The notes under the pieces: generated by a model | What the model saw: the letters and a program-made list of their open reading frames with translations, nothing else | Told to the model about the DNA's origin: nothing | Databases searched by the model: none | Shown: positions 1 to 6,892 of the stretch, piece after piece | How the letters are laid out: the number at the start of each line of letters is the position of its first letter | Position numbering within the stretch: position 1 is the first letter of the stretch | DNA from: Chitinophagaceae bacterium | GTDB lineage: Bacteria > Bacteroidota > Bacteroidia > Chitinophagales > Chitinophagaceae | Length of the DNA: 9,133 nt | Direction: 5' to 3' | Assembly (NCBI GenBank): GCA_020853515.1 | Contig: JADYYU010000122.1 | Coordinates: forward strand, 1-9,133 | Made by a program: the position numbers and the translations under genes

Positions 1-1178
1 AATTCACAGGAAATCTGGTTTGAACGTAAATACTGCAATATTTCCAGATTACGCTGCTGAAAAACGTCGCCACAATTCACTAGCATCACTTCCACCGATT
101 TTTGAATCCCTTCAGGAAATAGCTTCAGTTCTTCCATTACGTAGTAGATCCTGTCTACACCAAATGAAATACCAACACCGGGAATGTCAGGCACACCAAA
201 CAGACCGGTCAGATCGTCGTAGCGTCCTCCTCCTCCGATGCTGCCCATCTGAATGCCCAGTGGTTTTACTTCCAGAATGGTACCTGTATAATAGTTGAGC
301 CCTCTGGCCAGGGTGACATCAATGTTGATTTCATTAAAATGATTTGCCAGATAACTGAGTTCTGAAATACCCTGCTGTCCAATATCACTGTCCGCAAACA
401 TAGCCGATAATTTTGCCAGTGTGTCCTCATTTGAGCCATCACTTGTTTTCAAAGACAAATATTGCCGAATGACCATCATACTCTGTTCGTCGATCTGCTT
501 GTTGCTCAGTTCTTCCAGCACCTTATCCAGACTTGTTTTGTCCAGTTTGTCGATCGCAATCGTGATATCCGTCAATCGTGATTGTCCACCACACAGATCA
601 GCAAGGGCAGCCAGTATTTTTCGGTTATTGATGCAGATCTCAACCGGCATATTCAGTTGAGCGAACACATTTTTATAGATCTGTATCAGATCAATTTCAT
701 TGAGCAGACTCTTGCTTCCAACGACGTCGGCATCGCACTGGGTAAATTCACGGTAACGGCCGCGCTGAGGTTTATCGGCCCGCCATACATTTTGAATCTG
801 ATAGCGCTTAAATGGAAAGCTGAGCGTGCCACGGTTCATGGCTACATAACGGGCAAAAGGAATGGTGAGATCATATTTCATGGCACGCTCGGTGAGGCCC
901 TTTACATTTTTACCCGACAGCACTTTTTCAAAATCTTCCCGAGCTTGCACATGTTTTTCAACTCGCTCCAGCCCATTATTCAATATTTTAAAAATCAGTT
1001 TATCACCTTCGTCTCCATATTTACCCATCAGCGTTTCTATATTTTCAAACGCCGGTGTTTCAAGGGGCTCAAATCCAAACAATTCGAACTGCCTGCGGAT
1101 GGTATCAAATATCAGAGCTCTTTTGCGGACTATTTCAGGGGAAAAATCTCTCGTGCCTTGCGGTAAACTCGGTTTCAT
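1..1178 (-). CDS. hisS: Histidyl-tRNA synthetase, C-terminal end cut by window edge
   Basis: This is a class II aminoacyl-tRNA synthetase that attaches histidine to tRNA-His in the cytoplasm. The minus frame is open from the ATG at 1178 to the window edge, giving 392 codons of a family usually 420-460 long, so the end of the anticodon-binding domain is missing. The start opens with MKPSLPQGTRDF, the usual PxGxxD/RDF opening. Visible motifs are YDLTIPFARY (about 102-111), a motif 2 region with RGRYREFTQCDAD (139-151), the histidine A motif as RGLNYYTG (292-299), the Gly-rich GGGGRYDDL (315-323) and motif 3 GVGISFGVDRIY (334-345). The YDLT and RGRYREF forms resemble the eukaryote-like HisRS branch, which from family knowledge is normal in Bacteroidota. 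The N in RGLNYYT, where many bacteria have D, fits the same lineage. The gene diverges from the TonB receptor gene. The assignment is secure. Confidence 0.96.
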   Translation of the reverse strand, partial: MKPSLPQGTRDFSPEIVRKRALIFDTIRRQFELFGFEPLETPAFENIETLMGKYGDEGDKLIFKILNNGLERVEKHVQAREDFEKVLSGKNVKGLTERAMKYDLTIPFARYVAMNRGTLSFPFKRYQIQNVWRADKPQRGRYREFTQCDADVVGSKSLLNEIDLIQIYKNVFAQLNMPVEICINNRKILAALADLCGGQSRLTDITIAIDKLDKTSLDKVLEELSNKQIDEQSMMVIRQYLSLKTSDGSNEDTLAKLSAMFADSDIGQQGISELSYLANHFNEINIDVTLARGLNYYTGTILEVKPLGIQMGSIGGGGRYDDLTGLFGVPDIPGVGISFGVDRIYYVMEELKLFPEGIQKSVEVMLVNCGDVFQQRNLEILQYLRSNQISCE

Positions 1179-1197
1179 CGTATTTTTTTAATAGAGG

Positions 1198-1205
1198 CAA
1201 AAATA
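1198..1205 (-). promoter_or_regulatory. Candidate -7 box for hisS
   Basis: Read on the minus strand this is TATTTTTG, an exact match to the Bacteroidota -7 consensus TAnnTTTG. It lies 19 bp upstream of the hisS ATG, so transcription would start roughly 10-15 bases before the start codon and leave a very short leader. I see no TTTG/TTG -33 element at the usual spacing, so the call rests on the -7 box and its position. Confidence 0.45.
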
Positions 1206-1232
1206 ATCAAATGCACTTAATACAGTTTAATA

Positions 1233-1240
1233 TATATTTA
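1233..1240 (+). promoter_or_regulatory. Weak candidate -7 box for TonB receptor gene
   Basis: TATATTTA matches TAnnTTTG at all but the last base and lies 29 bp before the receptor ATG in the 91 bp divergent intergenic region. No convincing -33 TTTG is seen at the normal distance. The region is very AT-rich, so a chance match is quite possible. Confidence 0.25.
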
Positions 1241-1269
1241 CAGTTCAATTTTACATCCCTGATTTTAAG

Positions 1270-3555
1270 ATGAAGCAACTACTTTTACTCCTCATGATCA
1301 TTTCCGGTTTTACCTATGCTGAAGCACAAACCCAGACCGGCATCGTGAAGGGTTTTGTGTATGAAAAAGCAAACGGAGAACCGATTATCGGAGCAACGGT
1401 TTCGCTGAAAGACAAAAACAAGGGTACTCAAACCAATATCAATGGCTTCTTTACCTTGTCGAAAATTGAACCGGGTGAATACACTCTTATCATTACCTCT
1501 ATTGGTTTTGAAAACCTTGAGAAAGTGATCAAAGTAGAAGCCGATGAAGCCAATACGCAAAAGATCTATCTTGAAAAAAGAGCGCGTGAACTCAAAGGCG
1601 TTCAGATTTCTGCCAAAAGGGAAGATAAAATTTATGAAACCAAAGTGGGCATGACCCGTATTACTCCTAAAGAACTGAAGATATTGCCGAGCATTGGTGG
1701 TGAACCCGATATTGCGCAATTTTTACAGGTTATGCCGGGCGTTATTTCTACCGGTGATCAGGGCGGACAATTATATATCCGCGGAGGCTCACCGATCCAG
1801 AATAAAATATTACTCGACGGAATGACGATCTATAATCCCTTTCACTCCATAGGTCTGTATTCTGTGTTTGAAACCGATGCTATCCGAAGCGCAGATGTGA
1901 TGAGTGGTGGCTTTGGAGTAGAATATGGCGACCGTACATCCGCTATTGTAAATGTGGTAACCAAAGACGGAAATAAAAAGCATAACGGCGGTAAAATTGC
2001 CATCAATCCGATACTGGCCAAAGTGTTTTTAGAAGGTCCGATACTGCGTGACAAAGAAGACAGCAGTACCTCTATTACCTATATCGCCTCGTTGAAGCAT
2101 AGTTATTTGAAGTCGTCGTCTAAGGCCTTGTATGGCGAATTTGGCGAACCTTATAAGTCAAAACTGCCTTATACATTTACCGATGCCTATGGAAAGATTA
2201 ATGTCAGTTCGAGCAATGGCAGCAAGATCAATTTGTTTGGTTTTAGCTTTAATGACCGTGTTAATTATCAAAACACTTCTGACCTTGAGTGGAAAAGCAA
2301 TGGCGGCGGTACTAACTTTGTACTGACACCCGGTGTTTCATCTTCGATCATCTCCGGAGGATTTTATTATTCAGATTATAAAATCGGTTTGACAGAAGCT
2401 GACAATCGTCCCCGCCGCAGTGAGATCAATGGTTTTGATGCCAATGTGAAAGTAACGTCTTATTTCGAAAATCACAGTGAACTGAATTATGGGGTGGAAT
2501 TTACAGGATTTAAAACGGCCTATCAGTACTATAATTTTATCGGCATCCTGCAGGAGCAAAATGATTATACCACACAGGTGGGCGCTTTTGTAAAACTGAA
2601 AAAGAATTTTGGCGACCGCTTTGTACTGGAGCCCGGAGTACGGGTGCAATATTATGCATCCTTGCCTGTAACCCGCTTAGAGCCGCGTATTGCGATGAAA
2701 CTCAACATTACTGAGAATATCCGGTTGAAAGCGGCGGCCGGTATGTATTCGCAAAATATCATTTCATCTAAATCAGATAAAGACATCGTCAATTTTTTTA
2801 CCGGCTTTTTAACAGCACCTGATTTTGAGATCCAGAAACCGGACGGCACCTATGCAAATAATAATATTCAAAAGGCTTATCATCTGATCGGCGGTATTGA
2901 GGTAGATGCCGGTGGCCTCGAGTTTACGCTGGAACCCTGGTATAAGTATTTCGGACAACTGATCACCATTAACCGCTATAAACTTTTACCGACTGATCCT
3001 GATTTCAGTATCGAGACCGGCAAAGCCTATGGCGTCGATTTTACCGCTAAATATTCAAAAGGACGTTACTATGTATGGGGTGTCTATTCTTACGGCTATG
3101 TTGACCGTAATGACGGACATCAAACCTATCCGACACCTTTTGACAGACGCCATAACATAAACATACTGGCATCCTATACAGCAGGTAAACATTACGACTG
3201 GGAGTTTTCTGTACGTTTCAATTATGGATCTGCATTTCCGTTTACCCAAACCCAGGCTTTTTACGAAAATGTGGACTTCAGCAATGGCATCGGTACCAAC
3301 TATCTGACCCAAAACGGCAATCTGGGCATCTTATATGCAGACAAGATCAATGGTGGCCGATTGTCTGATTATCACAGAATGGATATCTCCATGAAAAAGA
3401 AATTTGTTGTGAGCAAACACTCAGTGGTAGAAGCCTCAGGCAGTATCAGTAATGTGTACAATCAGCAGAATATATTTTACATCGACCGTGTGAGAAACAA
3501 GCGTGAGTATCAGTTGCCGATTTTCCCGACATTGGGTCTGAGCTGGAATTTTTAA
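1270..3555 (+). CDS. TonB-dependent outer-membrane receptor with carboxypeptidase-regulatory-like domain
   Basis: This 761-residue outer-membrane receptor would import a scarce ligand using energy from TonB-ExbBD; the substrate cannot be read from the sequence. Residues 1-19 form a signal peptide (K3, then a Leu-rich core, with AEA before Q20 as the cleavage site). Residues 22-103 fit a carboxypeptidase D regulatory-like beta-sandwich (GFVYEKANGEPIIGATVSL, then a GFFTL turn). The plug domain spans about 135-232, with QLYIRGGSPIQNKILLDG (167-184) and GGFGVEYGDR (213-222). The rest is aromatic-rich alternating beta strands of a barrel ending in WNF, the terminal Phe expected for outer-membrane assembly. 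It is shorter than SusC-type receptors (about 1000 residues) and has no SusD partner alongside, so it is not a Sus-type glycan importer. The ATG at 1270 is chosen because it begins the signal peptide. No Shine-Dalgarno is visible, as is common in this phylum. Confidence 0.93.
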   Translation: MKQLLLLLMIISGFTYAEAQTQTGIVKGFVYEKANGEPIIGATVSLKDKNKGTQTNINGFFTLSKIEPGEYTLIITSIGFENLEKVIKVEADEANTQKIYLEKRARELKGVQISAKREDKIYETKVGMTRITPKELKILPSIGGEPDIAQFLQVMPGVISTGDQGGQLYIRGGSPIQNKILLDGMTIYNPFHSIGLYSVFETDAIRSADVMSGGFGVEYGDRTSAIVNVVTKDGNKKHNGGKIAINPILAKVFLEGPILRDKEDSSTSITYIASLKHSYLKSSSKALYGEFGEPYKSKLPYTFTDAYGKINVSSSNGSKINLFGFSFNDRVNYQNTSDLEWKSNGGGTNFVLTPGVSSSIISGGFYYSDYKIGLTEADNRPRRSEINGFDANVKVTSYFENHSELNYGVEFTGFKTAYQYYNFIGILQEQNDYTTQVGAFVKLKKNFGDRFVLEPGVRVQYYASLPVTRLEPRIAMKLNITENIRLKAAAGMYSQNIISSKSDKDIVNFFTGFLTAPDFEIQKPDGTYANNNIQKAYHLIGGIEVDAGGLEFTLEPWYKYFGQLITINRYKLLPTDPDFSIETGKAYGVDFTAKYSKGRYYVWGVYSYGYVDRNDGHQTYPTPFDRRHNINILASYTAGKHYDWEFSVRFNYGSAFPFTQTQAFYENVDFSNGIGTNYLTQNGNLGILYADKINGGRLSDYHRMDISMKKKFVVSKHSVVEASGSISNVYNQQNIFYIDRVRNKREYQLPIFPTLGLSWNF

Positions 3556-3577
3556 AAGGGAGGTGAAGGCTCCTTTT
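3555..3577 (+). terminator. Terminator-like hairpin at the end of the TonB receptor gene
   Basis: The arms AAAGGGAG (3555-3562) and CTCCTTTT (3570-3577) pair over 8 bp, with one G-T wobble, around a 7-base loop (GTGAAGG). The right arm ends in four T. The left arm starts inside the TAA stop codon of the receptor gene. The A-run/T-run flanks could let it act weakly on both strands between the convergent receptor and moaA transcripts. The T tract is short, so strength is uncertain. Confidence 0.5.
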
Positions 3578-3724
3578 GCGACGAATTTGTCACTTTTTAG
3601 AAGTTTTCAGACAATAGAAAGGTTGAGAAACGGAACTGTTTTTTTGGAACATGCAAAGCCTTTCAAGAAATAAGTGCTCACAAAGGCACTGAATTTTGAG
3701 ATTTGCTGAGAGGTTCTGCACAGC

Positions 3725-3758
3725 ATTTTCAAATTTTCAAATCTCCACATTTTCAAAT
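3725..3758. repeat. Three copies of ATTTTCAAAT in the convergent intergenic region
   Basis: Exact copies of the 10-mer ATTTTCAAAT occur at 3725-3734, 3733-3742 and 3749-3758; the first two overlap by two bases. They lie just past the 3' end of moaA and account for most of the last 40 bases of the 209 bp gap between the convergent receptor and moaA genes. The remainder of the gap, 3578-3724, shows no gene. It holds only a weak 5 bp inverted repeat, AGTGC (3673-3677) with GCACT (3686-3690), that could serve as a poor terminator for moaA. Confidence 0.6.
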
Positions 3759-3764
3759 TGATCC

Positions 3765-4745
3765 CTATCCCCCGATCGCGATCATACTTCTGTTTGCCAA
3801 TTGATCTGTCTCTATTTTTGTAAAATCAGTCAGCAATTGCCCACCCAATGATTTTTCTTTTGCCAAAATATTTTCTTTGATAGCTGCAGTAATATCTGTT
3901 CCGCTTCTCATCAGCGTTAGCAGATCAGTTTCTGATTTTGAAAACAAACAGTTTTTCATTTTGCCGTCGGCGGTTAGGCGCAGCCTGTTGCAGGTATCGC
4001 AAAAAGGTGCGGTCATGGTGCTGATGATGGCGAAGGTGCCTGCATGATTCAGTACCTTATATTTTTTGGTAGTATCATTGATTTCATCTTTTATTTTAAT
4101 GAATTCAAATTCCTCCTGAATGGTTTCTAATATTTGCTGGTAAGTAAACACTTTTTCACTCATCCATCCGTTCGCAGTAAAAGGCATAAATTCAATAAAA
4201 CGCACATGGAGCGGATTGCTTTTGGTCCACGCTACAAACTGATTGATCTCCTGATCATTAATGCCTTTCATGGTCACCACATTCACCTTCACTGAAAAAT
4301 TATTTTCAATCAATCGTTCTATATTGTCTTTCACCTCCTGAAACTGATCACGTTTTGTAAGTGCCAAAAAGCGGTTCGGGTCCAACGTATCCAGACTCAC
4401 ATTGACAGATTGCAGGTTAGCGTTTTTGAATACTTCTATAAATTTATGAACAAGAACCCCATTGGTGGTGATGGTCAGCTTAACCGGCAGTGTAGCCAGC
4501 AGCCTGATAATGTCTGCCGCATCTTTTCTGACCAGTGGTTCGCCTCCGGTCAGTCGGATTTTGGTAACGCCCAGCGAAACAAATATTTTCGCAAACTCAA
4601 AAATCTCCTCTTTGCTCATCAGTTTACCCATCGGAGTTACGTCCACTTCTTCGTTGGGCATACAGTAAAAGCAACGAAAATTGCAGGCGTCCGTCAATGA
4701 AATACGGAGATAATTGTGTACACGCTGATGAAGGTCTGCAAGCAT
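3765..4745 (-). CDS. moaA: GTP 3',8-cyclase MoaA, radical SAM enzyme of molybdenum cofactor synthesis
   Basis: MoaA carries out the first step of molybdopterin synthesis: it rearranges GTP to 3',8-cyclo-7,8-dihydro-GTP using S-adenosylmethionine, and MoaC then makes cyclic pyranopterin monophosphate. The 326 residues match the family's usual length (about 330). The N-terminal radical SAM cluster motif is CNFRCFYC (C21, C25, C28). The SAM-binding GGEP is at 67-70. The second, substrate-side [4Fe-4S] cluster motif is C249-x2-C252-x13-C266, within CDTCNRLRLTADGKMKNC, including the GTP-contacting Arg residues of NRLRL. The protein ends in GG, the conserved double-glycine tail needed for catalysis in the family. 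All key residues are present, so the enzyme should be active. No other moa, moe or mob gene is in the window. It lies 53 bp downstream of the glycosyltransferase gene on the same strand and could be read from its transcript, though their functions are unrelated. Confidence 0.97.
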   Translation of the reverse strand: MLADLHQRVHNYLRISLTDACNFRCFYCMPNEEVDVTPMGKLMSKEEIFEFAKIFVSLGVTKIRLTGGEPLVRKDAADIIRLLATLPVKLTITTNGVLVHKFIEVFKNANLQSVNVSLDTLDPNRFLALTKRDQFQEVKDNIERLIENNFSVKVNVVTMKGINDQEINQFVAWTKSNPLHVRFIEFMPFTANGWMSEKVFTYQQILETIQEEFEFIKIKDEINDTTKKYKVLNHAGTFAIISTMTAPFCDTCNRLRLTADGKMKNCLFSKSETDLLTLMRSGTDITAAIKENILAKEKSLGGQLLTDFTKIETDQLANRSMIAIGG

Positions 4746-4758
4746 TGCTGTAAAGGTA

Positions 4759-4766
4759 CAAGATTA
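4759..4766 (-). promoter_or_regulatory. Weak candidate -7 box for moaA
   Basis: On the minus strand this reads TAATCTTG, one mismatch from TAnnTTTG, and lies 13 bp upstream of the moaA ATG. An ATTG read on the same strand at 4791-4794, 24 bases further upstream, could stand in for the -33 element but is slightly too far. It may give moaA its own start, separate from the glycosyltransferase gene. This is weak evidence. Confidence 0.22.
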
Positions 4767-4798
4767 TTTTTTAGTTGCTTTTAAGGAGCACAATTTCA

Positions 4799-6724
4799 TT
4801 ACATCGTCCTCCACTTTTCTCCGATAATTCGCACATCATCCCAGGCATTGTAATTTTTTGCATACAGCCAGTTGAGATGCTCTTTGTTGTCGGCTGGAAT
4901 ATCAAAATGGCTGATCTCCGGATACACATTCAGCAGCGGAGCTTTGAGTTTCGGGAACTGCGGATCATAGTAGCCCACAAAAGTTTTGTCGCCTTCCAGA
5001 ATTAATAACATATTCAGAAAATACAACTTACGATTGCGTACAAACCAGATCAGTACCGGCGACAACAACAGAAAAAATACTGAGAAAAGAATGTCAACCA
5101 TGCGCTTGTTTCTGCGTGAAGTTTCGGTGCTGATATTGTAAACCACCTCAGTAGTGTACAGATCACCGGCTGTATTTTTGCTGTTGCTTCCAATTATACT
5201 GTCGGTGCCTGCGCTATGAATTTTATATTCGATATGCGAGCCACATTCCTGCATGCTTTCGATGATCTGCTTAAATGAGAGATGCTGCTGCGTGTAAATA
5301 ATTTCGGTTACTTTATACAGTTGAGTCAACGGTTTTGTCTGAAAGAAAGCACCCAGTTGAAACGCTTCTTTTTCATCGAAGGGACTGACAGAGCCGATGA
5401 TATTTTTTTCTATAAAGGCCGCGTGTAATAAACTGCGCACTTCTTTCTCTTCTTCTGCAGTACCAATGATGACTGATTTTTTGCCGCTGTCATCACTTTC
5501 CACACTTTTGATATGAAGGGCCTGCATTATTTTTCGCGAAAGCAAAATAAGCAAAGTGCCGGTCAGTGCGCCAAGCACCGTAATGCCTCTTGAAAAACGA
5601 ACCTGTTCATTGAGCAAACCATAAAGGGCGAGTGTAATAATTCCACCGATGAGCATGCCCCGCATCACTCTGCTGGCTTTATAGGGCCGGTCGTAAGCGC
5701 CGCTGAAATATAAAGTGCCGATCCAGATCAGAATATAGGAAGCAAAAAAGGCAGCCAGTAAAGAAGCCGAATAATGGGTGTCTGTTTTTACATTTCTGAT
5801 CCATAGATATTTCATGGCCATCAGTGAGCCCAGCAACAAGCCGCCGTCTATCAATGGCATTTTTACCAGTGTAAAAATATTGGATACAAAAGCCAGCAAA
5901 GCCCTGAAGTAAATAGCCAGTCTGATCAGCACTACATAAGCACTTTTGCGCGAACGCTGAAAATGTTTTTCGGCAAAAATGATCATAGCCTGATAAAACA
6001 TTTTCACATAATTGAGACTGCCTTTTTTGGTACTTTCTCCTTTGTAGTGAATCACGGTGGTATCCGGAAAGTAAATATTTTTGTAGCCCGCTTTGTTGAG
6101 CTTATAACTCAGGTCTATATCTTCGCCATACATAAAATAATCTTCATCAAAACTACCCACCTGATCAATCACTGTTTTTCTGCAAAACATAAAACAACCC
6201 ACCAGCACATCTACTTCTGCAATTTCAAATTCGGGCAGATAGCCCAGATGATATTGATTAAATAATTTTGATTTTTTAAATAATGAAGACAGTCCGCTGA
6301 TTTTAAAGAAGGCCACTTTGGCATTGGGAAAGCCCCGTTTCGATTCAGGTAAAAATTGTCCCTGTCCGTCAATGAGTCTACAGCCCAGCGCACCAGCTTC
6401 AGGATGCGCATCCATATAAGACAGACATTTTACAAAACAATCTTCAGGCACAATAGTATCCGGATTGAGATATAAGATGTATTTGCCGGTAGCAAGTTTT
6501 ACTGCCTGATTATTCGCTTTGGCAAACCCTACGTTATCCTTGTTTTCGATGAGTATCACCGAAGGAAATTTTTGCTTTACGATATCGGTACTGCCATCAG
6601 ACGATGTATTGTCTACTACAAAAACTTCGGCTTCAATGCCTTCGCATGCATGCATCACTGAAAGCAGACAATGCTCCAGGAAATATTTTACATTATAGTT
6701 GACAATAATTACGCTTAATTGCAT
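4799..6724 (-). CDS. Family 2 glycosyltransferase fused to a membrane domain resembling a shortened polyprenyl-phosphate sugar-phosphotransferase
   Basis: Residues 1-255 of 641 are a GT-A family 2 glycosyltransferase of the rhamnosyltransferase-like kind: it starts SVIIVNYNVK, has VVDNTSSDGS (36-45), the metal/nucleotide-binding NPD of YLNPDT (85-90) and a YGEDIDLS catalytic-base region (199-206). It would add a sugar to a lipid-linked or envelope glycan at the inner face of the membrane. About five hydrophobic segments follow (roughly 264-286, 292-308, 318-340, 354-372, 378-396). Then comes a Rossmann-like stretch beginning KSVIIGTAEEE (416-426), as in the nucleotide-binding-like region of WbaP/WcaJ proteins. 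The C-terminal part resembles a phosphoglycosyltransferase: KRMVDILFSVFFLLLSP (540-556) is like its re-entrant membrane helix, LEGDKTFVGY (576-585) is like the late GxxSxVG motif, and YNAWDDVRII (625-634) is like the tail. The conserved catalytic middle (Asp-Glu pair, KFRTM) is absent. Thus only the family 2 half is clearly active; a scaffold or lipid-binding role for the rest is inference. Confidence 0.88.
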   Translation of the reverse strand: MQLSVIIVNYNVKYFLEHCLLSVMHACEGIEAEVFVVDNTSSDGSTDIVKQKFPSVILIENKDNVGFAKANNQAVKLATGKYILYLNPDTIVPEDCFVKCLSYMDAHPEAGALGCRLIDGQGQFLPESKRGFPNAKVAFFKISGLSSLFKKSKLFNQYHLGYLPEFEIAEVDVLVGCFMFCRKTVIDQVGSFDEDYFMYGEDIDLSYKLNKAGYKNIYFPDTTVIHYKGESTKKGSLNYVKMFYQAMIIFAEKHFQRSRKSAYVVLIRLAIYFRALLAFVSNIFTLVKMPLIDGGLLLGSLMAMKYLWIRNVKTDTHYSASLLAAFFASYILIWIGTLYFSGAYDRPYKASRVMRGMLIGGIITLALYGLLNEQVRFSRGITVLGALTGTLLILLSRKIMQALHIKSVESDDSGKKSVIIGTAEEEKEVRSLLHAAFIEKNIIGSVSPFDEKEAFQLGAFFQTKPLTQLYKVTEIIYTQQHLSFKQIIESMQECGSHIEYKIHSAGTDSIIGSNSKNTAGDLYTTEVVYNISTETSRRNKRMVDILFSVFFLLLSPVLIWFVRNRKLYFLNMLLILEGDKTFVGYYDPQFPKLKAPLLNVYPEISHFDIPADNKEHLNWLYAKNYNAWDDVRIIGEKWRTM

Positions 6725-6750
6725 GCAGGAAGAAAAAGAAAGTATATTTG
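6718..6750 (+). promoter_or_regulatory. Candidate promoter for the inositol monophosphatase family gene
   Basis: TATATTTG at 6743-6750 is an exact match to the Bacteroidota -7 consensus TAnnTTTG. ATTG at 6718-6721 lies 21 bases upstream, within the accepted spacing for the -33 TTTG/TTG element. Transcription would start near 6757 and give a leader of about 135 bases before the ATG at 6893. The -33 element abuts the start codon of the divergent glycosyltransferase gene. Confidence 0.5.
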
Positions 6751-6758
6751 TAAGACTT

Positions 6759-6766
6759 CAAAAATA
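6759..6766 (-). promoter_or_regulatory. Candidate -7 box for the glycosyltransferase gene
   Basis: On the minus strand this reads TATTTTTG, an exact TAnnTTTG match, 34 bp upstream of the glycosyltransferase ATG at 6724. Transcription would start near 6752. No clear -33 TTTG is present at normal spacing; the nearest (TTTG read on the minus strand, 6796-6799) is 29 bases away, which is too far. Confidence 0.42.
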
Positions 6767-6821
6767 ACCGAATAATTTAGATATTGCTGACGAACCAAAT
6801 TAAAAATCACCAAATAATTTA
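6767..6821. repeat. Spaced direct repeat ACCRAATAATTTA in the divergent control region
   Basis: ACCGAATAATTTA (6767-6779) and ACCAAATAATTTA (6809-6821) match at 12 of 13 bases and start 42 bp apart, close to four helical turns. A partial third copy, ACCAAATTAAAAA, starts at 6794. The repeats sit next to the opposed -7 boxes between the glycosyltransferase and phosphatase genes, so they could bind a regulator. The sequence is AT-rich and chance cannot be ruled out. Confidence 0.3.
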
Positions 6822-6892
6822 CTGGCTAAGCTCGTATGCGACTTTATTTTTTGTCACAATGCTGCCAATAAATTGTAAATAGTTGAAAAAAT

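Noticed and set aside
582..1166. A 194-codon plus-strand reading frame opposite hisS
   Set aside because: It lies fully antisense to a frame carrying every class II HisRS motif, and its own translation shows no recognisable domain.
1285..1719. A 144-codon minus-strand frame inside the TonB receptor gene
   Set aside because: It is a shadow of the signal peptide, regulatory-like and plug domains encoded on the plus strand; its product has no recognisable family features.
1270..3555. SusC-type glycan importer / polysaccharide utilisation locus
   Set aside because: The receptor is about 760 residues rather than about 1000, and no SusD lipoprotein or glycoside hydrolase gene lies beside it.
3673..3690. 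Terminator for moaA
   Set aside because: The AGTGC/GCACT stem is only 5 bp with an 8-base loop and no solid T tract on the minus strand; too weak to list as its own feature.
6845..6853. Second plus-strand -7 box closer to the phosphatase start
   Set aside because: TATTTTTTG has one base too many between TA and TTTG, so the exact TATATTTG at 6743-6750 is preferred.
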